Positions 41,684 to 50,503 of a stretch of 64,000 bases of DNA are shown here, piece by piece. Position numbers and translations under genes: made by a program. The stretch's first letter is position 1, and every line of letters starts with the position of its first letter. The DNA is taken from positions 4,186,501-4,250,500 of the forward strand of contig NZ_CP025407.1 of the NCBI RefSeq assembly GCF_002847285.1. The letters are read 5' to 3'. This stretch comes from Streptomyces sp. CMB-StM0423 (GTDB lineage: Bacteria > Actinomycetota > Actinomycetes > Streptomycetales > Streptomycetaceae). The notes below the pieces were generated by a model. It did no database searches. It was not told the DNA's origin and worked only from the letters and a program-made list of their open reading frames with translations.

Positions 41684-43426
41684 CTACGCCGCGGCCGCCC
41701 CCGCCGTCCCCGGGCCGCCGCCCGACTCGCCGGCCGGGGCCGTCAGCGGGACCTCCCAGATCAGGGACGTCCCCCCGCCGCAGTCCCCCAGCCCCGGCCC
41801 GTACGTCGCCTGCCCGCCCAGTTCCTCCGCCCGGCGCTCGATGTTCCGCAGCCCGCTCCGCCGCCCGTCCTGCGGCAGCCCCCGCCCGTCGTCCGCCACC
41901 GTCAGCCGCACCGCGTCCCGCCCGTCCGGCAGCTCGGCCGTCGCATCGACCACCACCCCCACCTGCCCCGCCCCCGCGTGCCGCGACGCGTTCGACAGCC
42001 CCTCCCGCAGCGCCGCCAGCAGTTGCCGCGCGATCCGCTCGTCCACCCGCTCGTCCACCGCCCCCACGAAGCTGGTCGACGGCTGGAACCCCAGCGGCCC
42101 CGCCGCCGTCGCGACCTCCCGCAGCACCAGCGCCCGCAGCCCCGTCGGCGCCTGCGCCGGCTCCTGCTGCAGCGCGTAGATCGTGCCGCGGATCTCCTCG
42201 ATCGTCAGCTCCAGCGCGTCGACCGCCGCGTCGATCCGCTGCCGCACCTCCGGCACCCGCTCCAGCCGCTTCGCCCCCTGCAACTGCATCCCCGTCGCGA
42301 ACAGCCGCTGGATCACCAGGTCGTGCAGGTCCCGGGCGATCCGGTCGCGGTCCTCGTACACCGCCAGCCGCTCCCGGTCCCGCTGCACCTCCGACAGCAT
42401 CAGCGCCAGCGCCGCCTGCCCCGCGAACTGCGTCGCCGACTGCTTCTCCGACTCCCGGTACAGCCGGGCCCCCGGCGCCCGCGGCAGCGACAGCGCACCG
42501 AGCACCTTCTTCCCGCTCCGCAGCGGCAGCATCATGCACGGCCCGAAGCGTTCCGCGCCGTCGCTCACCGCCCGCGGGTCGGCGGCGGCGTCGTCGAGGA
42601 AGACCTCCTTGCCGGCCAGCAGCGCCCGCACCGTCGGGCTGTACGACGGCAGCACCCGCCCCACGAGGTCGTCCACGCCCTCCCCGGCCACCGCCACGAC
42701 CTCCAGCCACTCCGGCCCGGCAGCCCTGCCCCCACCGCCGGCACCACCCCGACCAGCCGCACCACCCGCATCACCAGCTCGTCCCACGTCACCCGTCACC
42801 TCGCCCCCCGACCGCGGCAGCAGCACCACCCCCGCCATCGCGTCCGCGAGCCCCCGCGCCTGCTCCGCGATCACCCCCAGCGCGTCCCGCGCGTCCGCGC
42901 TCGACAGCAGCGCGGTCGTCACGGCGTGCGCCCCGTCGATCCACCGCTCCCGCTGCCGCGTCTCCAGGTGCAGCCGCGCGTTGCCGATCGCGATGCCCGC
43001 CTCGGTGGCGATGATCCGGACGAGGTGCAGGTCGTCGTCGAGGAACCGGCCGCCGCCGCGCTTCTCCGACAGCACCAGGTCCCCGAAGTACCGCCCGTCC
43101 ACGTCGATCGGCACCGTCAGCGTCGTGCCCGGCGCGTCCGGGATCGCGTCGAGCCGCGCCCGGTCCACCTCGTCCACGCCGTACGACGCGAACTCGTCGA
43201 GATCACCGCTCTGCTCATCGATCACCACGATCGACGCGTACCGCGCCCCCGCCAGCTCCGCCGCCGTCTGCGCGATCACGTCGAGCGTGGGGTGGAGCTG
43301 CAGCCCCGTGCCGATGGACCGCATGGCGGCCAGCAACTGCGTCACGCGCTCGGCCAGCTCGCTGGAGACCCCCTGGAGTCCGCGGGTGGCGCGGGCGGCG
43401 GCGTCCATGGAGTCGGCAGCGGTCAT
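41684..43426 (-). CDS. Two-GAF sensor histidine kinase (DevS/NarL type)
   Basis: 580 residues. Two GAF domains (about 30-170 and 180-345), then a HisKA_3 dimerisation helix with His368 in ARDLHDLVIQRLF, and an ATPase domain with SNASRHA and DDGRGLP. The first GAF is shorter than in DosS/DosT and lacks the loop that carries their PPMHSFLGV stretch; whether it binds heme or another ligand is open. The second has a Gly-rich insert. ATG overlaps the cydDC stop as ATGA, so it is the last gene of the cyd transcript and may sense respiratory state. No response regulator gene is in the window. Confidence 0.85.
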   Translation of the reverse strand: MTAADSMDAAARATRGLQGVSSELAERVTQLLAAMRSIGTGLQLHPTLDVIAQTAAELAGARYASIVVIDEQSGDLDEFASYGVDEVDRARLDAIPDAPGTTLTVPIDVDGRYFGDLVLSEKRGGGRFLDDDLHLVRIIATEAGIAIGNARLHLETRQRERWIDGAHAVTTALLSSADARDALGVIAEQARGLADAMAGVVLLPRSGGEVTGDVGRAGDAGGAAGRGGAGGGGRAAGPEWLEVVAVAGEGVDDLVGRVLPSYSPTVRALLAGKEVFLDDAAADPRAVSDGAERFGPCMMLPLRSGKKVLGALSLPRAPGARLYRESEKQSATQFAGQAALALMLSEVQRDRERLAVYEDRDRIARDLHDLVIQRLFATGMQLQGAKRLERVPEVRQRIDAAVDALELTIEEIRGTIYALQQEPAQAPTGLRALVLREVATAAGPLGFQPSTSFVGAVDERVDERIARQLLAALREGLSNASRHAGAGQVGVVVDATAELPDGRDAVRLTVADDGRGLPQDGRRSGLRNIERRAEELGGQATYGPGLGDCGGGTSLIWEVPLTAPAGESGGGPGTAGAAAA

Positions 43427-46400
43427 GTCCCGAGGGTAATAAGCGGCTCTCGGTGGGGAAAGTCGGGATTGTCGGTTGCGCCGGGTGTGCCCGGCGCGCC
43501 GCGGCCGTCGGCGGTCTCGTACGGGTACGGAGACGGGTGCGCCCGCTCCCGTAGCAGCGTGCGCCCGAACGGGCCGTCCGCGTCCGCCAGCTCCGCGTAC
43601 GTCCCGCGCTGCACGACCCGGCCCCGCTCCAGCACCACGATCTCGTCCACCGCCTCCAGTCCCGTCAGCCGGTGCGTGATCAGCAGCGTGGTCCGGCCCT
43701 CGGTGGCGGCGAGGAGGTCGGCGGTCAGGGCGTCGGCGGTGGGCAGGTCGAGGTGCTCGGCGGGCTCGTCGAGGACGAGCACGGGGAAGTCGGCGAGGAG
43801 CGCGCGGGCCAGGGCGAGGCGCTGGCGCTGGCCGCCGGAGAGCCGGGCGCCGTGTTCGCCGACCGGGGTGTCGAGGCCGAGCGGCAGGGTCTCGACCCAG
43901 TCGAGGAGGCGGGCGGCGGCGAGGGCTTCGCGCAGGTCGTCGTCGGTGGCGTAGGTGCGGGCGAGGCGCAGGTTCTCGCGCAGGGTGCTGTCGAAGAGGT
44001 GGGCGTCCTGGGCGCAGAGGCCGACGAGGCGGCGTACGGCGTCGGGGTCGCAGTCGAGGGCGTCGGCGGTGCCCGCGTTGGAGAGCAGTGCTCTCGCGGG
44101 AGAGCGGCGCTCTGAGGAGCGGTGCTCCGAAGCGAGAGCGGTGCTCTCCGCCGCCCCGCCCAGCCGGTACGCACCCGCCACCGGATCCAGGAACCGCAGC
44201 AGCACGTGCGCCAGCGTCGTCTTCCCCGACCCCGACGCACCCACCACCGCGACCCGCCGCCCCCGCGTGAGCGCCAGATCCACCCCGTCCAGCGCGAGCC
44301 CGGCCTGCCCCGGATGCCGCGCCGACACCCCCGACAGCGTCACCGGGAACGGATCCGCAGGCGGCCGCCCCGTACCCGCCGCGGCCGGCGGCGGCGCGTC
44401 CAGGATCTCGTCCACGCGCGCCGCGCTCCGCCGCACCCGGGCCCGCTGCTGCAGCGCCAGCGGCATCCCGTTCACCGCCTCGAACGCCGCGAGGGTCCCC
44501 AGCACCACCACCCCCAGCCACACGCCGGGCAGCCGCCCCTCGTACACCGCCTGCGCCCCGGCCGCCGCCGCCCCCACCACCGTCAGCCCGCAGATCAGCG
44601 CCGACAGCCCCGCGCCCAGGGCGAGCGCCGCGGCGCTGCGGGCGGCGATACGGGTCAGCCGGCGGTCGGCGTCGCGGAGTGCGGCGAGACGGCGGGGCAG
44701 GGCGCCGGCGACGGCGAGTTCCGCCGTGCCGGTGAGGACGTCGACGACCTCCGTCGCGAGCGCCGCCCGCGCCGGCGCGAGCCGGGCCTCCGTCCGCCGG
44801 GCCGTCGCCACGGCCAGCAGCGGCACCCCGACGCCCGCCGCCAGCAGCCCGGCCGCGAGCACGGCGGCCGCCTCGGGCAGCAGCACGGCCGCCATCCCCA
44901 CGGACCCCGCGCCGACCAGCGCGGCGGCGGAGACCGGCAGCAGCCAGCGCAGGTAGCGGTCCTGGAGCGTGTCGGTGTCCGCGACGAGCCGGGTCAGCAG
45001 GTCGCCGCGGCGGTGCGGGGCGAGGCCGGCGGGGGCGAGGCGTTCGAGCCGGGTGTACACGGCGACGCGGAGGTCCGCGAGGATCCGTAGCACGGCGTCG
45101 TGGGAGACGAGGCGCTCGGCGTAGCGGAAGACGGCGCGCCCGATACCGAACGCGCGGGTGGCCGTCACCGCGACCATGAGGTAAAGCACCGGCGGCTGTT
45201 CGGAGGCCCGGGAGATCAACCACCCCGAGACGCCCATGAGTCCCACCGCGGACGCGAGCGCCAGCGCGCCGAGCAGCGCGGCGAGCGCCAGCCGCCCGCG
45301 GGCGGTGGTGGTACGGAGCGCGCTGCCGCCCCGGGGCGACGCCTCCGGTTCGTACGACCCGCTGTCCTCCGCGTACGCACTCTCGCCACCCTGCTCCGGT
45401 ACGGAACGGGCTGCCGGCGCGGCCGCCCCGGCCCGTACCGCGTGCGTCCCTGCGGCCACCGGCATACGGCCCTCCCCCAGCCGTACCACCCGGTCCGCCA
45501 CCCCCAGCAGCGCCGGGCGGTGCGCCACGAGCAGCACCGTGCGGCCCCGGGCCAGCCGGGCGATCGCGGCGGTCACGGCGGCCTCGGTGTCGCCGTCGAG
45601 GGCGGCGGTCGGCTCGTCGAGGAGGACCACGGGCCGGTCGGCGAGGAACGCCCGTGCGAGCGCGACCCGTTGCCGCTGGCCGGCGGAGAGGCCCGCGCCC
45701 GCCTCGCCGAGGACGGCGGCCGGGTCGAGGTCGCCGGCGGCGGCGGCGCGGAGTGCCCGCGCGACCTCGGCGCCGGTGGCGTCGGGGCGGGGGAGGCGGA
45801 CGTTGTCGGCGATGGTGCCGGCGAAGAGCGCGGGCCGCTGCGGTACCCAGGAGACTTGCGCGTGCCAGCTCGGCAGGTCCAGTTCGGCGAGGTCGCGCCC
45901 GCCGATGAGCACTCGGCCGGACGAGGGCCGTACGAGGCCCAGGAGCGCCGCGAGCAGCGTCGACTTGCCGCCGCCGGAGGGCCCGGTGAGCGCCACGGTC
46001 TCGCCGGGGCGGAGGGTGAGGTCCGTCCGCGGAAGGGAGTCCGCGGCCCGGCCTTCGTGCCGTACGACGAGACCGTCGAGGACGAGGCCGGCGTGGCGTG
46101 CGTCCGGGCAGGCTTCCCGGCAGGCGTTGTCGGTGGGGGCGCCTACCCTTGGGCGGGTGTGCGGGGTTGGGGTGGGGGTCGCGCTCGCAGTTGCGGTCGC
46201 GGTTGCGTCGGTCCGGGTTTCGCCGGGCTCGCCCCGTTCCAGGATCGCGAAGACCCTGTCCGCCGCCGCCAGGCCCTCTGCCGCGGCGTGGTAGTGCGTG
46301 CCGACCTGGCGCAGCGGCAGATACGCCTCCGGGGCCAGGATGAGCACGACCAGGCCGGTGTACAGGTCCAGTTCGCCGTGGACCAGCCGCATGCCGATGG

Positions 46401-47265
46401 TGACCGCGACCAGCGCCACCGAGATCGTCGCCAGCAACTCCAGCGCGAACGACGACAGGAAGGCGATCCGCAGCGTGCGCATCGTCGCGCGCCGGTAGTC
46501 GGCGGTGATGGTGCGGATGTTGTCGGCCTGGGCCTTCGCGCGGCCGAAGACCTTGAGCGTCGGCAGGCCCGAGACGACGTCGAGGAAGTGGGCGGAGAGC
46601 CGCGACAGGGTGCGCCACTGGCGGTCGGTGGCCGCCTGGGTGGCCCAGCCGATGAGCATCATGAAGACCGGGATCAGCGGCAGGGTGCCGGCGATGATCG
46701 CGGCGGAGACCCAGTCGTCGGTGACGATGCGCGCGAGTACGGCGGCGGGGACGACGACGGCGAGGCCGAGTTGGGGCAGGTAGCGGGCGAAGTAGGCGTC
46801 CAGGGCGTCGATGCCGCGGGTGGCGAGGGCGGCGAGTTCGCCGGTACGGAGTCCGTCCCCGGCGGTGCCGTCCGCGGCCCGCGCCTCCGTGCCGTCCGCG
46901 CCCGGCTTTTCGGGGCCGGCGGCGCCCGGCCCTTGCGGAGTACGGGATCCTCCGATCCGTACCGCCTCCGTCAGCAGCCGCATCCGCAGCTCCGACTTGA
47001 CCGCCGCACTCGACCGGTGCGCGGCCAGCTCCGTCAGCCAGCTCACCACCGCCCGCCCCACGGCGACCGCCGCGAGGAGCAGCAGCGGCGTGCGCAGGTC
47101 GGCGGCCGACAGGCCGTCCTCGAAGGCACCGACGACGATCTCCGCCATCAGCACCGCCTGCGCGATGACCAGCCCCGCACCGGCCGCGCCCAGCGCGACC
47201 GTGGCGAGCAGGAACAGCCGGGTGGCGCGGGCGTAGCGGGCCAGGCGCGGGTCGACGGGCTTCAT
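43423..47265 (-). CDS. cydDC: Fused cytochrome bd assembly ABC transporter CydDC
   Basis: 1280 residues, two ABC half-transporters in one chain. CydD half (1-590): six membrane segments, Walker A GPSGGGKST, signature LSAGQRQRVALARAF, Walker B VVLLDEPTAALD. CydC half (about 640-1240): six membrane segments, GASGSGKTT, LSGGQRQRLALARAL, VLVLDEPAEHLD. It exports thiols needed to assemble cytochrome bd. ATG at 47265 overlaps the cydB stop (TGAGATG with GGTGAG as binding site). The CydC half carries an extra segment encoded by repeat array B. Fusion of CydD and CydC is common in Streptomyces. Confidence 0.93.
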   Translation of the reverse strand: MKPVDPRLARYARATRLFLLATVALGAAGAGLVIAQAVLMAEIVVGAFEDGLSAADLRTPLLLLAAVAVGRAVVSWLTELAAHRSSAAVKSELRMRLLTEAVRIGGSRTPQGPGAAGPEKPGADGTEARAADGTAGDGLRTGELAALATRGIDALDAYFARYLPQLGLAVVVPAAVLARIVTDDWVSAAIIAGTLPLIPVFMMLIGWATQAATDRQWRTLSRLSAHFLDVVSGLPTLKVFGRAKAQADNIRTITADYRRATMRTLRIAFLSSFALELLATISVALVAVTIGMRLVHGELDLYTGLVVLILAPEAYLPLRQVGTHYHAAAEGLAAADRVFAILERGEPGETRTDATATATASATPTPTPHTRPRVGAPTDNACREACPDARHAGLVLDGLVVRHEGRAADSLPRTDLTLRPGETVALTGPSGGGKSTLLAALLGLVRPSSGRVLIGGRDLAELDLPSWHAQVSWVPQRPALFAGTIADNVRLPRPDATGAEVARALRAAAAGDLDPAAVLGEAGAGLSAGQRQRVALARAFLADRPVVLLDEPTAALDGDTEAAVTAAIARLARGRTVLLVAHRPALLGVADRVVRLGEGRMPVAAGTHAVRAGAAAPAARSVPEQGGESAYAEDSGSYEPEASPRGGSALRTTTARGRLALAALLGALALASAVGLMGVSGWLISRASEQPPVLYLMVAVTATRAFGIGRAVFRYAERLVSHDAVLRILADLRVAVYTRLERLAPAGLAPHRRGDLLTRLVADTDTLQDRYLRWLLPVSAAALVGAGSVGMAAVLLPEAAAVLAAGLLAAGVGVPLLAVATARRTEARLAPARAALATEVVDVLTGTAELAVAGALPRRLAALRDADRRLTRIAARSAAALALGAGLSALICGLTVVGAAAAGAQAVYEGRLPGVWLGVVVLGTLAAFEAVNGMPLALQQRARVRRSAARVDEILDAPPPAAAGTGRPPADPFPVTLSGVSARHPGQAGLALDGVDLALTRGRRVAVVGASGSGKTTLAHVLLRFLDPVAGAYRLGGAAESTALASEHRSSERRSPARALLSNAGTADALDCDPDAVRRLVGLCAQDAHLFDSTLRENLRLARTYATDDDLREALAAARLLDWVETLPLGLDTPVGEHGARLSGGQRQRLALARALLADFPVLVLDEPAEHLDLPTADALTADLLAATEGRTTLLITHRLTGLEAVDEIVVLERGRVVQRGTYAELADADGPFGRTLLRERAHPSPYPYETADGRGAPGTPGATDNPDFPHREPLITLGT
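44081..44148. repeat. 19-bp palindromic repeat array B, in frame within cydDC
   Basis: Four units, GAGAGCAGTGCTCTC, GAGAGCGGCGCTCT, GGAGCGGTGCTCC and GAGAGCGGTGCTCTC, have centres at 44088, 44107, 44122 and 44141 (19, 15, 19 bp apart). They lie inside coding sequence and add a Ser/Arg/Ala-rich segment (about residues 1040-1062) between the Walker A motif and Q-loop of the CydC half. Confidence 0.85.
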
Positions 47266-47266
47266 C

Positions 47267-48391
47267 TCACCGGCCCGCCCCGCCGGTTCCCGTCCCGCCG
47301 GTCCCCGTGCCGTCCGTACCCGCACGGTCCGTACCCGCCCCGCCCGCGGCAGGACCGTCCGTACCCGCACCGCCCGCGGCGACCGCCGCGTGCGCCTCCG
47401 GTGCGATGTGCTGCGTACCGATGCGCTTGCGGAACACCCAGTACGTCCACCCCTGGTACATCAGCACGACCGGTGTCGCGATCCCCGCGCACCACGTCAT
47501 GATCTTCAACGTGTACGGCGTCGACGAGGCGTTCTCCGCCGTCAGGCTCCACGCCGGGTTCAGGCTCGACGGCATCACGTCCGGGTACAGCGCCAGGAAC
47601 AGCGTCGCGACCGTGGCCACGATCGTCACCCCGGAGTAGAGGAACGACCATCCCTCCCGGCCCGCCGCCACCGCGCCGATCGCGCAGAACAGCGCCGCCA
47701 CCGCCACGATCAGCGTCACCAGGCTCCGCCCGTCGCCGGTGTCCGCCTGGAGCCACAGCAGGAAGCCGAGCGCCAGCGCGGCGGTCGCCGTACCGAGGAC
47801 GGTGGCCAGCCGGCGCGCCCGCATCCGGATGTCGCCGACGGTCTTCAGCGCCGTGAACACCGCGCCGTGGAAGGTGAAGAGGAAGAGCGTGACCAGCCCG
47901 CCGAGCAGCGCGAAGGGGTTGAGCAGGTCGAAGACGTCGCCGGCGTACTCCTTGTCGGGGCCGATCTGCACCCCGCGCACGATGTTGGCGAACGCCACAC
48001 CCCACAGGAACGCGGGCAGCAGGGAGGCCCAGAAGATGGCGAGTTCCCAGTTGCGCTGCCAGTGCTCCTCGGCGCGCTTGGCCCGGTACTCGAAGGCCAC
48101 GCCGCGGACGATGAGGCAGACGAGGATGAGGAGCAGGGGCAGGTAGAAGCCGGAGAAGAGGGTGGCGTACCAGTCGGGGAAGGCGGCGAAGGTGGCGCCG
48201 CCCGCGGTGAGCAGCCAGACCTCGTTGCCGTCCCAGACGGGGCCGATGGTGTTGATGAGCACGCGCCGCTCGGCGCGGTCGCGGGCCAGCACCCGGGTCA
48301 GGACGCCGACGCCGAAGTCGAAGCCCTCCAGGAAGAAGTAGCCGGTCCACAGGACGGCGATCAGGATGAACCAGACAGTGTGCAGTTCCAT
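47267..48391 (-). CDS. cydB: Cytochrome bd oxidase subunit II
   Basis: 374 residues. FILIAVLWTGYFFLEGFDFG is the CydB N-terminal signature, and eight or nine membrane segments follow. The C-terminal Ala/Gly/Thr repeat tail (GTDGTGTGGTGTGG) is low complexity. GGGGGAG precedes the ATG, 16 bp after cydA. With CydA it forms the high-affinity quinol oxidase in the cell membrane. Confidence 0.95.
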   Translation of the reverse strand: MELHTVWFILIAVLWTGYFFLEGFDFGVGVLTRVLARDRAERRVLINTIGPVWDGNEVWLLTAGGATFAAFPDWYATLFSGFYLPLLLILVCLIVRGVAFEYRAKRAEEHWQRNWELAIFWASLLPAFLWGVAFANIVRGVQIGPDKEYAGDVFDLLNPFALLGGLVTLFLFTFHGAVFTALKTVGDIRMRARRLATVLGTATAALALGFLLWLQADTGDGRSLVTLIVAVAALFCAIGAVAAGREGWSFLYSGVTIVATVATLFLALYPDVMPSSLNPAWSLTAENASSTPYTLKIMTWCAGIATPVVLMYQGWTYWVFRKRIGTQHIAPEAHAAVAAGGAGTDGPAAGGAGTDRAGTDGTGTGGTGTGGAGR

Positions 48392-48407
48392 GGCGTGATC
48401 TCCCCCC

Positions 48408-49931
48408 TCAGTACGAGAAGGCCATGGGCCGGTCGGAGTCTTCGTGGTGGTGGCCGCCGATCTTCGTCGGCGGGTTGCGGTCGGAGTCGGTGAGTTCGGG
48501 GGGTCCCGCCTTCACGTACTTGATCATCAGCTTGGCCTCGATGACGGCGAGGGCCGCGTAGAGGAGGGTGTAGACGCTCAGCGAGGTGATGACCTCGCCC
48601 TGCGAGACGCCGGGGGAGACGGCGGAGGAGGTGGGCAGGACGCCGTAGACGACCCAGGGCTGGCGGCCCGTCTCGGTGAAGATCCAGCCCCAGGCGTTGG
48701 CGATGAGCGGGAAGAGGAGGGTGTAGAGGGCGAGGCGCCAGTACCAGTTGCCGAGGCGGGGGCTGAGCTCGCGGTCCTTGGTGAGGGCGAGTCTGGGGAC
48801 GTCGTCCTCGCCGGTACGGAGCCGGCCGGCGAGCCAGAAGCGGCGGCGGGTGAGCCAGAGTCCGAGGGCACCGAGGGCGAGGGAGGACATCCCGAAGCCG
48901 ATCATCCAGCGGAAACTCCAGTACGCGACGGGGATGTTGGGCCGGTAGTCGCCGAGGCCGAACTTGTCGTCGTACTTGTCCCTGAGCTCCTCGTTCGTGG
49001 GGTTGATGCCGGGGACCTCGTCGGAGAAGTTGTCGTGGGCGAGGAACGACAGCACGCCGGGGACCTCTATGGCGACCCTGTTGTGGCCCTTTTCGACGTC
49101 GCCGATGGCGAAGAGGGAGAAGGGCGCGGGCGCCTCGGTCTCCCAGAGGGCCTCGGCGGAGGCCATCTTCATCGGCTGCTGCTCGTACATGATCTTGCCG
49201 AGCCGGTCGCCGGTGAACGCGGTCAGCAGCCCGGCGACGACCATCGTCATCAGGCCCAGCCGCAGCGAGCTGCGCATGACGGCGACGTGCCGGCCGCGCA
49301 TCAGGTGGTACGCGGCGATGCCGGCGACGAACGCGCCGCCGGTGAGGAAGGCCGCGGTGACGGTGTGGGAGAACTGCGCGACGGCGGTGTTCTGGGTGAG
49401 TACGTGCCAGAAGTCGGTCAGCTCGGCGCGGCCGGACTCCTCGTTTATGCGGTAGCCGACGGGGTGCTGCATCCAGGAGTTGGCGGCGAGGATGAAGTAG
49501 GCGGAGAGCACGGTGCCGACCGCGACCATCCAGATGCAGGCGAGGTGGATCTTCTGCGGCAGGCGGTCCCAGCCGAAGATCCAGAGGCCGATGAAGGTGG
49601 ACTCGAAGAAGAAGGCGATGAGGGCTTCGAAGGCGAGGGGGGCGCCGAAGACGTCGCCGACGAAGCGGGAGTAGTCGGACCAGTTCATACCGAACTGGAA
49701 CTCCTGCAGGATGCCGGTCACCACGCCCATGGCGATGTTGATGAGGAAGAGCTTGCCCCAGAACTTGGTCGCCCTGAGGTACTTCTCGTTGCCGGTGCGC
49801 ACCCAGGCCGTCTGCAGTCCGGCGACGAGGGAGGAGAGGGAGATCGTCAGGGGGACGAAGAGGAAGTGGTAGACGGTGGTGATGCCGAACTGCCAGCGCG
49901 CCAGGGTCTCCGGGGCGAGTGCCAGATCCAC
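48408..49931 (-). CDS. cydA: Cytochrome bd oxidase subunit I
   Basis: 507 residues. The N-terminal LARWQFGITTVYHFLFVPL carries heme b595 ligand His22 (His19 in E. coli), and GRQPWVVYG near residue 400 is the conserved quinol-site neighbour. It oxidises menaquinol and reduces oxygen at high affinity. GTG start supported by GGAGAGGAG. First gene of cydA-cydB-cydDC-kinase, with a Rex-type operator about 116 bp upstream. Confidence 0.96.
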   Translation of the reverse strand: MDLALAPETLARWQFGITTVYHFLFVPLTISLSSLVAGLQTAWVRTGNEKYLRATKFWGKLFLINIAMGVVTGILQEFQFGMNWSDYSRFVGDVFGAPLAFEALIAFFFESTFIGLWIFGWDRLPQKIHLACIWMVAVGTVLSAYFILAANSWMQHPVGYRINEESGRAELTDFWHVLTQNTAVAQFSHTVTAAFLTGGAFVAGIAAYHLMRGRHVAVMRSSLRLGLMTMVVAGLLTAFTGDRLGKIMYEQQPMKMASAEALWETEAPAPFSLFAIGDVEKGHNRVAIEVPGVLSFLAHDNFSDEVPGINPTNEELRDKYDDKFGLGDYRPNIPVAYWSFRWMIGFGMSSLALGALGLWLTRRRFWLAGRLRTGEDDVPRLALTKDRELSPRLGNWYWRLALYTLLFPLIANAWGWIFTETGRQPWVVYGVLPTSSAVSPGVSQGEVITSLSVYTLLYAALAVIEAKLMIKYVKAGPPELTDSDRNPPTKIGGHHHEDSDRPMAFSY

Positions 49932-50046
49932 GAGGGCTCCTCTCCGCGATCACGGGCACGGCTCTGACGATGATCCATGCGCCGGTCGGCCGGGTGGGGC
50001 CGTGGCGACATGGCATACGGGGGGAAACCCCTACGAACAGCGCCGC

Positions 50047-50064
50047 TCGTGAATGCGTTCACAT
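50047..50064. promoter_or_regulatory. Near-consensus Rex operator upstream of cydA
   Basis: TCGTGAATGCGTTCACAT matches the Rex operator TTGTGAA-N4-TTCACAA at 12 of 14 defined positions. A further TTCACAA half-site starts at 50064. Rex represses cyd in Streptomyces and is released by NADH, so this is the expected redox switch. The start codon is 116 bp downstream. Confidence 0.8.
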
Positions 50065-50161
50065 TCACAAGCCTCAGTGTGGCACAGCGGTTCTCCGGCC
50101 TTCCAGGGGGGTCCCCTACGTCTCGTTTCGGCAGGTCCAGGGGGTCATGCGAGGCCGGTGC

Positions 50162-50466
50162 GAGAGCGGTGCTCGCACGGGAGGCGGTGCTCTCGGGGGT
50201 GGCCGGATACGGGGTGCGGGAGCGGTGCTCCGTACGGAGATCACTGCTCGCGCGGGCGATCACCGCTCTCCGGGGAGAGCGGTGCTCCGCGCGGAAAGCG
50301 GTGCTCCGGCGCGAGCGGGTGCTCTACGCCGAGATCAGTGCTCTCGTACGTGAGCGGTGCTCTCCGCCGTGGCGGGGGCGTGCACGTGGCGAGCGCCCCG
50401 GAGCGCTGCCACCGCCGGGCGCCGCTCCGTGACGAGAGCACTGCTCACCACTGCGAGCACCGCACC
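50162..50466. repeat. 19-bp tandem palindromic repeat array C
   Basis: Same unit as arrays A and B. Centres at 50169, 50187, 50225, 50244, 50263, 50282, 50301, 50319, 50338, 50357, then 50441 and 50460; spacings are 18-19 bp or multiples, with degenerate units in the gaps. Example units GAGATCAGTGCTCTC (50331) and TGAGCGGTGCTCTCC (50351). It lies between the hisC stop and the Rex site of cydA. The last units are in reverse orientation. Together with the Rex site it accounts for the 572-bp gap. Confidence 0.85.
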
Positions 50467-50503
50467 GGCCGCGCCCGGGGGCCACCCGCCCCCAGCCCCC
50501 GCC

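Noticed and set aside
43427..46618. Long open minus-strand frame continuous with the histidine kinase, in another frame of cydDC
   Set aside because: The Arg/Pro-rich translation is a shadow of cydDC; the kinase begins at 43426 with an ATGA overlap.
50162..50466. Array considered as CRISPR
   Set aside because: Units touch each other with no unique spacers, period is 19 bp, and no cas genes are present.
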